This document shows positions 1 through 5,792 of a DNA stretch of 9,879 nucleotides, one piece after another. Under the pieces are notes generated by a model. It ran no database searches and was not told the origin of the DNA. It saw nothing but the letters and a program-made list of their open reading frames with translations. The position numbers and the translations under genes are program-made. Within the stretch, counting starts at the first letter, position 1. The number at the start of each line of letters is the position of its first letter. The DNA is from Paracoccaceae bacterium (GTDB taxonomy: Bacteria > Pseudomonadota > Alphaproteobacteria > Rhodobacterales > Rhodobacteraceae). The stretch lies in NCBI GenBank assembly GCA_007119835.1, contig SKOX01000228.1, positions 1 through 9,879 of the forward strand, given 5' to 3'.

Positions 1-35
1 CAGAGCGCCTCGGGAACGATCGTGACCTCGGCCAT
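1..35 (-). CDS. bhcD: Iminosuccinate reductase BhcD, N-terminal fragment (cut by window edge)
   Basis: Only the first 11 codons are in the window (MAEVTIVPEAL). The ATG at 35-33 overlaps the TGA stop of bhcC by one base (TGATG), the usual sign of translational coupling inside an operon. In described BHAC operons the order is bhcA-bhcB-bhcC-bhcD, and bhcD encodes an ornithine-cyclodeaminase-family reductase that turns iminosuccinate into L-aspartate and so regenerates the amino donor used by BhcA. The visible residues are too few to prove the family; the identification rests on position, strand and overlap. The rest of the gene lies to the left of the window. Confidence 0.6.
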   Translation of the reverse strand, partial: MAEVTIVPEAL

Positions 36-1198
36 CAGTAGGCCTTGCCGCGGGCGCTGACCGGCCAGACCGTCTCGACGACGCCGTTCCGCACGCCGAC
101 ATACCAGTCGTGCACGTTGCAAGTCGGGTCGCAGTGTCCGGGCACAAGGCGAAGCCGCTCGTTGATCTTCAGCACGTTGTCGGGGTCCTCGATCACGCCG
201 TGCTCGTCGGAGCACTTGACGTATTTCACGTCCGAGCGGCCGTAGATGAAGGGAAGCCCGCTGTCGACCGACTGCGCCTTGAGCCCAGCATCGCAGATCG
301 CCTTGCCGGGCTTGGCGTGGGACATGACGGAGGTCAGCAGGAAGAGCGCGTTCTCCCACTCGCCCTGGTCGATGCGGTTGCCGTCCTTGTCGAGGATCCG
401 GCCGTAATCGGCGTCCATGAAGGCGTAGGAGCCGCACTGCAGCTCGTTGTAGACCCCGGAGGTCGACTCGAAATAGTAGCTTCCGGTGCCGCCGCCGCCG
501 ACGATGTCGCACTCCAGCCCCTCGGCCTTCAGCGCCTCGACGGCGTCGCGGACCATCGCCACCGCCACGTCGATCTTGGCCTTGCGGTCCTCGTACCTGT
601 CCATGTGCTGCATGGCGCCCTGGTAGGCCTGGATGCCGGCGAACCGCAGGCCCGGGGCCGCGTCGATCGCCTTCGCGATCTCGACGACCGCAGGCGTCGT
701 CGTCACGCCGCAGCGGCCGGCGCCGCAGTCGATCTCGACGAGGCACTCGATGGTCGTGTCGTGCTTCTGGGCGGCGGCGGAGAGGTCGCCCACGTTGGCG
801 ACGTCGTCGACGCAGCAGATGGCGCGCGCGCCGAGCTTCGGGATGCGGGCGAGGCGGTCGATCTTGGCCGGGTCGCGGACCTGGTTGGACACCAGCACGT
901 CCCGGATGCCGCCACGGGCGAAGACCTCGGCTTCCGACACTTTCTGGCAGCAAACCCCGACGGCGCCGCCGAGCTTTTCCTGCAACTTTGCGACGTCCAC
1001 CGACTTGTGCATCTTGCCGTGGACCCGGTGGCGCATGCCGTTTTCGCGGGCGTAGTCGCCCATCTTCCTGATGTTGCGCTCGAGCGCGTCGAGGTCGAGG
1101 ATCAGGCAAGGCGTCTGGATCTCGTTCTCGCGCATGCCGGGCAGGGCAGGGACGTCGTAGCCGACCTCGAGGCCGTCGAGCTTCACGGGTGCGTTCAT
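35..1198 (-). CDS. bhcC: Beta-hydroxyaspartate aldolase BhcC (D-threonine aldolase family)
   Basis: This 387-residue PLP enzyme belongs to the alanine-racemase-fold (type III) D-threonine aldolase family. In the BHAC, BhcC condenses glycine with glyoxylate to (2R,3S)-beta-hydroxyaspartate in the cytosol. The N-terminal barrel has the motif RVHGKMHKS at 58-66; K62 is the expected PLP lysine by family analogy. A glycine-rich phosphate loop (GGGGTGS) follows near the middle of the protein. The C-terminal PGHCDPT motif supplies H355 and D357, matching the spacing of the metal-binding His and Asp in D-threonine aldolases. The start is supported by a strong Shine-Dalgarno (AAGGAGG on the minus strand, plus-strand 1209-1217) that overlaps the bhcB stop codon. 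The assignment as BhcC rather than plain D-threonine aldolase comes from the operon bhcA-bhcB-bhcC. A generic 3-hydroxy-D-aspartate aldolase is the same enzyme class. Confidence 0.93.
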   Translation of the reverse strand: MNAPVKLDGLEVGYDVPALPGMRENEIQTPCLILDLDALERNIRKMGDYARENGMRHRVHGKMHKSVDVAKLQEKLGGAVGVCCQKVSEAEVFARGGIRDVLVSNQVRDPAKIDRLARIPKLGARAICCVDDVANVGDLSAAAQKHDTTIECLVEIDCGAGRCGVTTTPAVVEIAKAIDAAPGLRFAGIQAYQGAMQHMDRYEDRKAKIDVAVAMVRDAVEALKAEGLECDIVGGGGTGSYYFESTSGVYNELQCGSYAFMDADYGRILDKDGNRIDQGEWENALFLLTSVMSHAKPGKAICDAGLKAQSVDSGLPFIYGRSDVKYVKCSDEHGVIEDPDNVLKINERLRLVPGHCDPTCNVHDWYVGVRNGVVETVWPVSARGKAY

Positions 1199-1208
1199 GG
1201 CGCTGGTT

Positions 1209-1217
1209 CCTCCTTAA
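1209..1217 (-). promoter_or_regulatory. Ribosome binding site of bhcC overlapping the bhcB stop codon
   Basis: The minus strand reads TTAAGGAGGAACC, with the ATG of bhcC about 10 bases downstream of the AAGGAGG core. The bhcB stop TAA (1216-1214) lies inside this site, so a ribosome finishing bhcB would occupy the bhcC entry site. This suggests coupled translation of dehydratase and aldolase. Confidence 0.75.
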
Positions 1218-2188
1218 CGGTCGATCCAGGGAAGCTTGTCGAGATCGACGTTGCCGCCCGTGATGATGACGCCGACGCGCTTGCCGGCGAAGATGTCTGG
1301 GTTCTTCAGGATGACGGCGAGCGGCACGGCGCAGCTCGGCTCGATCACGATCTTCATGCGCTGCCAGGTAAGCTTCATGGCGTCGACGATCTCCTGCTCC
1401 GAAGCGAGCAGGACGTCGGTCACGTGGTTGCGGACGAAGTGCCAGGTGCGCTCCTTGAGCGGCACCTTGAGGCCGTCGGCGATGGTCTGCGGCGCGTCGT
1501 AGGCGACGATCTCGCCCTTGCGGAAGGACTGGCAGGCGTCGTCGGCTGCCTCGGGCTCGGCGGCGTAGATCTCGGTGTAGGGCGCGACAGCCGAGCAGGT
1601 GAGGCAGGTGCCCGAAACCATGCCGCCGCCTCCGATCGGCGCGACGATGGCGTCGAGGCCGCCGACGTCCTCGAGCAACTCCTTCGAGCAGGTCGCCTGA
1701 CCCGCGATCACCCGCTCGTCGTTGTAGGGGTGGACGAACTCCGCCCCCGTCTCGGCCTGCACGCGCGCGAAGACCTCCTCGCGGCTCGACGTGGAGGGTT
1801 CGCATTCGGTGATGATGCCGCCGTAGCCGCGGACGGCGTCCTTCTTCGCCTGCGGCGCCGTCCGGGGCATCACCACGTAGCAGGGGATGCCGCGCCGCCC
1901 GGCGGCGTAGGAGAGCGACAGCGCATGGTTGCCGGACGAGTGGGTGGCGACGCCGCGCGCGGCCTGCTCTTCCGTAAGGCCGAAGACGGCGTTGCAGGCA
2001 CCGCGGACCTTGAAGGCGCCGGCCTTCTGGAAGTTCTCGCACTTGAAGAACAGATCGGCCCCCGTCAGCCCGTTGAGGTAGCTCGACGTCAGGATCGGCG
2101 TGCGGTGGATGTAGGGCGCGATCCGCTCGTGGGCGGCCTTCACGTCCTCGTAGGTCGGGAGCGAGAGCGTCGCGGTGTCTGCCTCCAT
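1214..2188 (-). CDS. bhcB: Beta-hydroxyaspartate dehydratase BhcB (serine racemase/threonine dehydratase family)
   Basis: This 324-residue fold-type II PLP enzyme would remove water from beta-hydroxyaspartate to give iminosuccinate, the third step of the BHAC. Visible motifs are GAFKVRGA with the PLP Schiff-base lysine K60, the substrate loop SSGNHA at 84-89, the phosphate-binding loop GGGGM at 186-190, and ITGGNVD at 309-315. The segment EPEAADD (211-217) matches the Mg2+ site of serine racemase (Glu, Ala and Asp at the same spacing). The start is at 2188, not the upstream in-frame ATG at 2290: the shorter form begins at MEADTATL, has GAGGAGA about 5-8 bases upstream, and avoids overlap with bhcA. 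The upstream extension is a low-complexity Ser/Pro/Arg run inside bhcA. Threonine dehydratase or serine racemase would be the alternative, but the flanking aminotransferase and aldolase favour BhcB. Confidence 0.92.
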   Translation of the reverse strand: MEADTATLSLPTYEDVKAAHERIAPYIHRTPILTSSYLNGLTGADLFFKCENFQKAGAFKVRGACNAVFGLTEEQAARGVATHSSGNHALSLSYAAGRRGIPCYVVMPRTAPQAKKDAVRGYGGIITECEPSTSSREEVFARVQAETGAEFVHPYNDERVIAGQATCSKELLEDVGGLDAIVAPIGGGGMVSGTCLTCSAVAPYTEIYAAEPEAADDACQSFRKGEIVAYDAPQTIADGLKVPLKERTWHFVRNHVTDVLLASEQEIVDAMKLTWQRMKIVIEPSCAVPLAVILKNPDIFAGKRVGVIITGGNVDLDKLPWIDR

Positions 2189-2198
2189 GGTCGTCTCC

Positions 2199-3386
2199 TC
2201 AGGCGGTCTTGGCGAGGTGCGGGGCACCGACGCGATAGTACGACTGGGCCGCGGCGACGCCGGAGCCGAGGCGGACCGGCAGGCCGACATCGGCCATGAC
2301 CATCTCGGCGGTCGCGAGGCCCGAAAGCGCCATGACGTCGGTCATCATGCCGAGATGCCCGATGCGGAACACCCGGCCCGCCACGTCCCCGAGGCCGGTG
2401 CCGAAGGCGGTGTCGTAATGCTCGGCGGCGTGGGCGACGATCCGGTTGGCGTCGAAGCCCGCCGGAACCGCGATGGCGCTCACGGTGTCGGAGTGGAGGT
2501 CTGGCCGCGCGGCACAGAGCCTGAGGCCCCAGGCGGCGACCGCCCGACGGACGCCCTCGGCAATGCGGTGGTGGCGGGCGAAGACGTTCTCGAGCCCCTC
2601 GTCGAGGAGCATCTCGGTCGCCTCCCGCAACCCGACGAAGAGGCCGACGGGCGGCGTGTAGGGATAGCTGCCCTTCGCCAGCGCGCCGTGCGTGTCGGCG
2701 AAGTCGAGATAGGCGCGGGGGAGGCGGGCGGTCGCGGCGGCGCGCATGGCCTTCGGGCTCATGGCGAGGATGGCGAGGCCGGCGGGGAGCATGAAGCCCT
2801 TCTGGCTGCCGGTCACGGCGCAATCGACGCCCCAGTCGTCCATGCGGAAGTCGATCGAGGCGATCGAGCTCACGCCGTCGACCATCAGGAGCGCCGGGTG
2901 GCCCGCGGCGTCGAGGGCGCGGCGGACGGCGGCTATGTCGGAGGTGACGCCGGTCGCGGTCTCGTTGTGGGTGACGAGCACCGCCTTGATCGCGTGGCCG
3001 CGATCCTCGGCCAGCGCCGCCTCGAAGGCGTCCGCCGGCGCGCCCTCGCCCCATGGCCGTTCGATCACCTCGACCGCGACACCGTGCCTGCGGCAGAGCT
3101 CGATCCAGCGATGCGAGAACATGCCGTGCCGGGCTGCGAGGACCCTGTCGCCGGGCGAGAGCGTGTTGGTGATCGCAGCCTCCCAGCCGGCCGTGCCGGT
3201 CGCGGGGAAGACCACGATCTCGGCGTCGCGGGACTTCAGGACCGTTCGGACGCCCTCGAAGATCGGGGGCAGCATGCGCGCGAAGGCCGGCGAGCGGTGG
3301 TCGAGCGTCGGGACGTCGCAGGCCCGCCTGAGCCGTTCGGGGATGTTGGTCGGGCCCGGAATGAAGACCGGGTTTTGGCTGAACAT
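2199..3386 (-). CDS. bhcA: L-aspartate:glyoxylate aminotransferase BhcA (class V)
   Basis: This 395-residue class V PLP aminotransferase belongs to the serine/alanine-glyoxylate aminotransferase family. In the BHAC it transfers the amino group of L-aspartate to glyoxylate, giving glycine and oxaloacetate. Motifs seen are GPTNIP at 11-16 (typical N-terminus of glyoxylate aminotransferases), PATGTAGWEA near 61-70, VDGVSS with the cofactor Asp170, the PLP lysine K196 in GSQKGFMLP, and RIGHLG at 341-346, whose Arg341 is the expected substrate carboxylate anchor. The ATG at 3386 follows GGAGGAG with a 5-base gap. It is the first gene of the minus-strand operon, 10 bp before bhcB and divergent from bhcR. 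By sequence alone serine-glyoxylate aminotransferase is hard to exclude; the surrounding bhc genes decide the name. Confidence 0.92.
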   Translation of the reverse strand: MFSQNPVFIPGPTNIPERLRRACDVPTLDHRSPAFARMLPPIFEGVRTVLKSRDAEIVVFPATGTAGWEAAITNTLSPGDRVLAARHGMFSHRWIELCRRHGVAVEVIERPWGEGAPADAFEAALAEDRGHAIKAVLVTHNETATGVTSDIAAVRRALDAAGHPALLMVDGVSSIASIDFRMDDWGVDCAVTGSQKGFMLPAGLAILAMSPKAMRAAATARLPRAYLDFADTHGALAKGSYPYTPPVGLFVGLREATEMLLDEGLENVFARHHRIAEGVRRAVAAWGLRLCAARPDLHSDTVSAIAVPAGFDANRIVAHAAEHYDTAFGTGLGDVAGRVFRIGHLGMMTDVMALSGLATAEMVMADVGLPVRLGSGVAAAQSYYRVGAPHLAKTA

Positions 3387-3442
3387 GGACGCTCCTCCGA
3401 TTTTGATCGCGGTGTATCAGGGCCGGCGCCTCTGTGCAATTT

Positions 3443-3463
3443 TTTTGAAATCATTTTTCAGAA
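3443..3463. promoter_or_regulatory. IclR-box-like inverted repeat, candidate BhcR operator
   Basis: Left arm TTTTGAAA (3443-3450) and right arm TTTCAGAA (3456-3463) are inverted repeats matching at 7 of 8 positions, with a 5-base spacer. The core TGAAA-N5-TTTCA resembles the E. coli IclR box (TGGAAATnATTTCCA), as expected for an IclR-family regulator encoded next door. Binding itself is inferred. BhcR of Paracoccus is reported to bind the bhc promoter region and to respond to glyoxylate. Confidence 0.5.
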
Positions 3464-3507
3464 TTGGGTGGACACGCTGAAGATCTAGACTTATCAGCCG
3501 CTTTGGG

Positions 3508-3516
3508 ATTTTTCAG
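3508..3516. repeat. Second copy of operator half-site ATTTTTCAG
   Basis: ATTTTTCAG occurs at 3453-3461 inside the inverted repeat and again at 3508-3516, exactly 55 bp apart and on the same strand, which is close to five helical turns. The second copy lacks a good left arm (TTTGGG instead of TTTGAAA). It may be a weaker auxiliary site close to the bhcR start. Confidence 0.35.
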
Positions 3517-3552
3517 GCGCGATTGTCGCAGGCTTCGGGGACGGAAATCGAA

Positions 3553-4383
3553 ATGAACGAGCCTCAGAGGCGCCGGCGCGGCCGGCCACGCGGATCCGAC
3601 GCGAAGCCGGAGCAGACGACGGTCCAGGCGCTCGACCGCGGGCTCGGGATCCTGCGCACGCTCGCGGCGACCGAGGGGCTGTCGCTCACCGCGCTTGCCG
3701 AGGCCTCGGGCCAGTCGCCGGCCACGGTCTACCGCGTCCTCGCCACGCTGGAGGCCCATGGTTTCGTCGAGACCGACCCCGCGCGGCAGCTCTGGTTCAT
3801 CGGTGCCGAGGCGTTTCGCATCGGCAGCGCCTTCATCGGCCGGAGCAACCTCGTCGAGCGCGGCCGCCCGGTCCTGCGCGATCTGATGGTGCTGACGGGT
3901 GAGACGGCCAACCTCGCGATCGCCGACCGGGAGGAGGTCGTCTTCGTGAGCCAGGTGGAGACGCACGAGCCGATCCGCGCCTTCTTCCGGCCAGGCACGC
4001 GCAGCGCCTTCCATGCGTCGGGGATCGGCAAGGCGATGATGGCGCATTACCCGCCCGCCCGGGCGGCGGCGATCCTGAAGGCACGCGGCATGGCGCGTTT
4101 CACCGAGCGGACCTTCACCGAGCCCGAGCAACTCGCCGAGGAGCTTCGCGCCATCCGCGCCCGCGGCTGGGCGATGGATGACGAGGAGCACACTGCCGGG
4201 ATGCGCTGCATCGCCGCGCCGATCTTCGACGTCAACGGCGAGCCGACGGGAGGACTGTCGATCTCCGGCCCGGCCGGGCGCGTGACGCGCGAGCGTGCCG
4301 CAGCCTTCGGGCCGGCTGTGCGCGAGGCCGCCGACCGGGTGACCGCCGCCATCGGCGGCCACCGTTCCCAGGCCAAAGCCTGA
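3553..4383 (+). CDS. bhcR: IclR-family transcriptional regulator BhcR
   Basis: This 276-residue IclR-type regulator is divergent from bhcA, the position of bhcR in known BHAC loci, where it controls the operon in response to glyoxylate. Residues 5-14 are very basic and contain the AT-hook-like core RGRPRG. A winged helix-turn-helix follows at about 43-75, with the recognition helix around SPATVYRVLATLE. The IclR effector domain spans about 95-265 and includes SGIGKA at 156-161 and the DDEEHTAGMRCIAAPI stretch around 209-224. I chose the ATG at 3553 over a TTG at 3523: GGGGACGG lies about 10 bases upstream, and the extra 10 residues would extend into the operator region. It is probably autoregulated through the shared intergenic region. 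IclR family membership is certain; the specific name comes from context. Confidence 0.9.
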   Translation: MNEPQRRRRGRPRGSDAKPEQTTVQALDRGLGILRTLAATEGLSLTALAEASGQSPATVYRVLATLEAHGFVETDPARQLWFIGAEAFRIGSAFIGRSNLVERGRPVLRDLMVLTGETANLAIADREEVVFVSQVETHEPIRAFFRPGTRSAFHASGIGKAMMAHYPPARAAAILKARGMARFTERTFTEPEQLAEELRAIRARGWAMDDEEHTAGMRCIAAPIFDVNGEPTGGLSISGPAGRVTRERAAAFGPAVREAADRVTAAIGGHRSQAKA

Positions 4384-4427
4384 CTCGCGCGCGTCGGTGT
4401 CTGCCGCCGTGCGTTGGGATGACAACG

Positions 4428-4449
4428 TTACATTTTTCGACACCTGTAA
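4428..4449. promoter_or_regulatory. Inverted repeat TTACA-N12-TGTAA upstream of the ligase relic
   Basis: TTACA (4428-4432) and TGTAA (4445-4449) are perfect inverted arms separated by 12 bases, in a locally T/A-rich patch of the 215-bp gap between bhcR and the mtkA-like start. This may be a leftover operator or promoter element of the broken ligase genes. Five-base arms can arise by chance, so the call is weak. Confidence 0.2.
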
Positions 4450-4598
4450 AGTCGCACTCTGACAGCGCGACCCGACTTTCGTTGGCGGACGGCAAGACCT
4501 GCGGCACACGGGAGCGTGCAGAAAAAAGGCCGGGCCGGACCGCCGCCGCTCGCTTCTCCAGCGGCACCGCCGATCCGCGGCCCATAGGGAGAAATGCC

Positions 4599-5087
4599 AT
4601 GGATATTCACGAGTATCAGGCCAAGGAGATCCTTGCGCGGGCAGGCGTGCCGGTGCCCCGCGGCGGCCTCGCCTGGAGCCCCGAGCAGGCGGCCTTTCGC
4701 GTGCGCGAGCTCGGGTGCGGGCGGTGCGTCGTCAAGGCCCAGATCCACTCGGGCGGCCGGGGGGAGGCCGGCGGCGTGAAACTCGTCGGCAGCCCGGGGG
4801 AAGCCGCGGCCTTCGCCGCGACGCTCTTCGGCCGCAACCTCGCGACCCGCCAGACCGGGCCGGGCGGCAAGCCCGTCTTCCGCCTCTGGGTGGAGGAGGC
4901 GACGGATATCGCGCGCGAGATCTATCTCGGCTTCGTCCTCGACCGGCAGAGCGAGCGGGTGATGATCGTGGCCTCCGGGCATGGCGGCATGGAGATCGAG
5001 CAGCTCTCCCAGGAGGATCCCGACAGCCTGATCCGGCAGACGGTCGACCGCTCTTCGAGGACGACCCCGAGACCGACGCCGCGATGA
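4599..5087 (+). pseudogene. Malate-CoA/succinyl-CoA ligase beta subunit, N-terminal remnant
   Basis: The first ~150 residues match the ATP-grasp beta subunit of malate-CoA ligase (MtkA) or succinyl-CoA synthetase (SucC): it begins [20 protein letters not shown] and continues with [30 protein letters not shown] and [18 protein letters not shown]. Family members are about 390 residues; this one loses homology after SLIRQTVD (residue 150) and ends at 162 after a meaningless Ser/Arg/Thr/Pro tail. The missing part includes the rest of the ATP-grasp domain and the C-terminal CoA-ligase domain. The loop that normally reads GGRGKAGG here has Glu at residue 56, possibly a sign of decay. The start at 4599 follows GGGAGAA by about 6 bases; an earlier in-frame ATG at 4419 adds 60 residues with no similarity. 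The beta remnant runs straight into an alpha-subunit remnant. The set of features seen fits MtkA at least as well as SucC; I cannot separate them by eye. Confidence 0.82.
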
Positions 5088-5401
5088 TGATCGGCGAGAT
5101 CGGCGGCCCGCAGGAGGCCGAGGCGGCCGCCTTCGTCCGCGACCGGATGACGAAGCCGGTGGTCGCCTACGTCGCGGGCCTGTCCGCGCCCAAGGGGCGG
5201 AAGATGGGCCATGCCGGCGCGATCATCTCCGCCTTCGGCGAGTCGGCGCACGAGAAGGTCGAGATCCTCGAAGCGGCCGGCATAGTGGTCGCGCCGAACC
5301 CCTCGGCGATGGGCGAGACCGTCGCGCGCGTGCTCGCCGAGAGGCCCGGTTCCGACGCGCCGGCACCCGATGGCATGGCGCGCGTGTCGGCGCTCGCCTG
5401 A
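5051..5401 (+). pseudogene. Malate-CoA/succinyl-CoA ligase alpha subunit, C-terminal remnant
   Basis: This frame starts without a start codon at [19 protein letters not shown] and runs 116 residues to the TGA at 5399-5401. It matches the last ~40% of the alpha subunit (MtkB/SucD, usually near 290-300 residues). The active-site phosphohistidine motif MGHAGAII is intact, followed by [14 protein letters not shown] and the usual C-terminal [12 protein letters not shown]. The N-terminal CoA-binding Rossmann domain is absent. The fragment lies in a different frame from the beta remnant just upstream, and the joint is at about 5043-5053. The simplest reading is one deletion that removed the 3' part of mtkA/sucC and the 5' part of mtkB/sucD. 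A misassembly or collapsed sequence would look the same. Confidence 0.82.
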
Positions 5402-5406
5402 AGCTT

Positions 5407-5446
5407 CGGCGGCGGCGCGATCGGGAGGACGCGCGCGCCGCCGCCG
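5407..5446. terminator. Strong GC hairpin after the alpha remnant
   Basis: The arms CGGCGGCGGCGCG (5407-5419) and CGCGCCGCCGCCG (5434-5446) are a perfect 13-bp inverted repeat with a 14-base loop, placed 5 bases after the stop codon. No T-tract follows, so a classic Rho-independent terminator is not proven. It may still stop or stabilise the 3' end of the old mtk/suc transcript. Confidence 0.4.
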
Positions 5447-5792
5447 GATGAGGCACTTGCGGAGGACGCCGCGCAGGTCCCTGATCCGGCTGTTGCCGCT
5501 ACCGCCTGCCTGCCATTCGCCGCCGCGCGGCGACGACGGCCGGCGCGGGCAGTCGCGCTCTCGCGCCACCCGTGCAGGGACGACGTGTTGCGTGTAGAAG
5601 CTCCTTTGGATGCTGAGCAGCGAAGGCACGACAATGACCTGCATTCTCCGCGACCGGGGATCGGCGCTGGCCGCGTCGCAAGCCTCCGCTTTTCCACACC
5701 GGCCGCTGATGGCGGCGCTTGAGCCGCAGGGGTGCGCCATCGGTGCGCCACGGCATCTCGCCGCGCGGAAGCTCTCGTCGAGCGCCCGCTGA
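5447..5792. other. Intergenic stretch without a recognisable gene
   Basis: Between the GC hairpin and the FAD enzyme there is no open frame with a recognisable family or a good ribosome site. A short plus-strand frame at 5610-5792 (60 codons, ending directly before the next start codon) begins at an ATG without a clear Shine-Dalgarno and resembles nothing I know. The long minus-strand frames here are Arg/Ala/Pro-rich and look like GC-driven noise. No insertion-sequence ends were seen. Confidence 0.5.

Larger units (their letters stand above)
3387..3552. promoter_or_regulatory. Divergent bhcA/bhcR promoter region
   Basis: These 166 bases separate the two divergent start codons and are clearly richer in A+T (runs of T at 3441-3446 and around 3509-3513) than the flanking genes. 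The bhcA ribosome site GGAGGAG lies at 3392-3398 (minus strand). A possible minus-strand promoter pair is TTGCAC with TACACC 17 bases on; this match is weak. A possible plus-strand pair for bhcR is TTGGGT at 3464 with TAGACT at 3486, also weak. The operator-like repeats are listed separately. Such a layout fits control of both the operon and the regulator gene itself by BhcR. Confidence 0.75.

Noticed and set aside
1214..2290. Longer bhcB start at 2290 (358 residues)
   Set aside because: The extra 34 residues overlap the end of bhcA and are Ser/Arg/Pro-rich; the ATG at 2188 has a good ribosome site and begins the normal family N-terminus.
110..2299. Very long plus-strand open frame (729 codons) opposite bhcC and bhcB
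   Set aside because: It lies antisense to two well-supported enzymes, is dominated by Val/Asp/Gly/Arg/His-rich low-information sequence, and has no family resemblance. Long antisense frames are expected in very GC-rich coding DNA.
2175..3488. 437-codon plus-strand frame opposite bhcA
   Set aside because: Antisense shadow of the class V aminotransferase; it shows no motifs and reads through the divergent promoter region.
3451..4509. 352-codon minus-strand frame opposite bhcR
   Set aside because: Shadow of the IclR regulator with Arg/Gly/Pro-rich composition and no ribosome site.
4419..4598. Upstream 60-residue extension of the ligase beta remnant
   Set aside because: The family start [10 protein letters not shown] is at 4599 with its own ribosome site; the extension has no similarity and covers the intergenic region.
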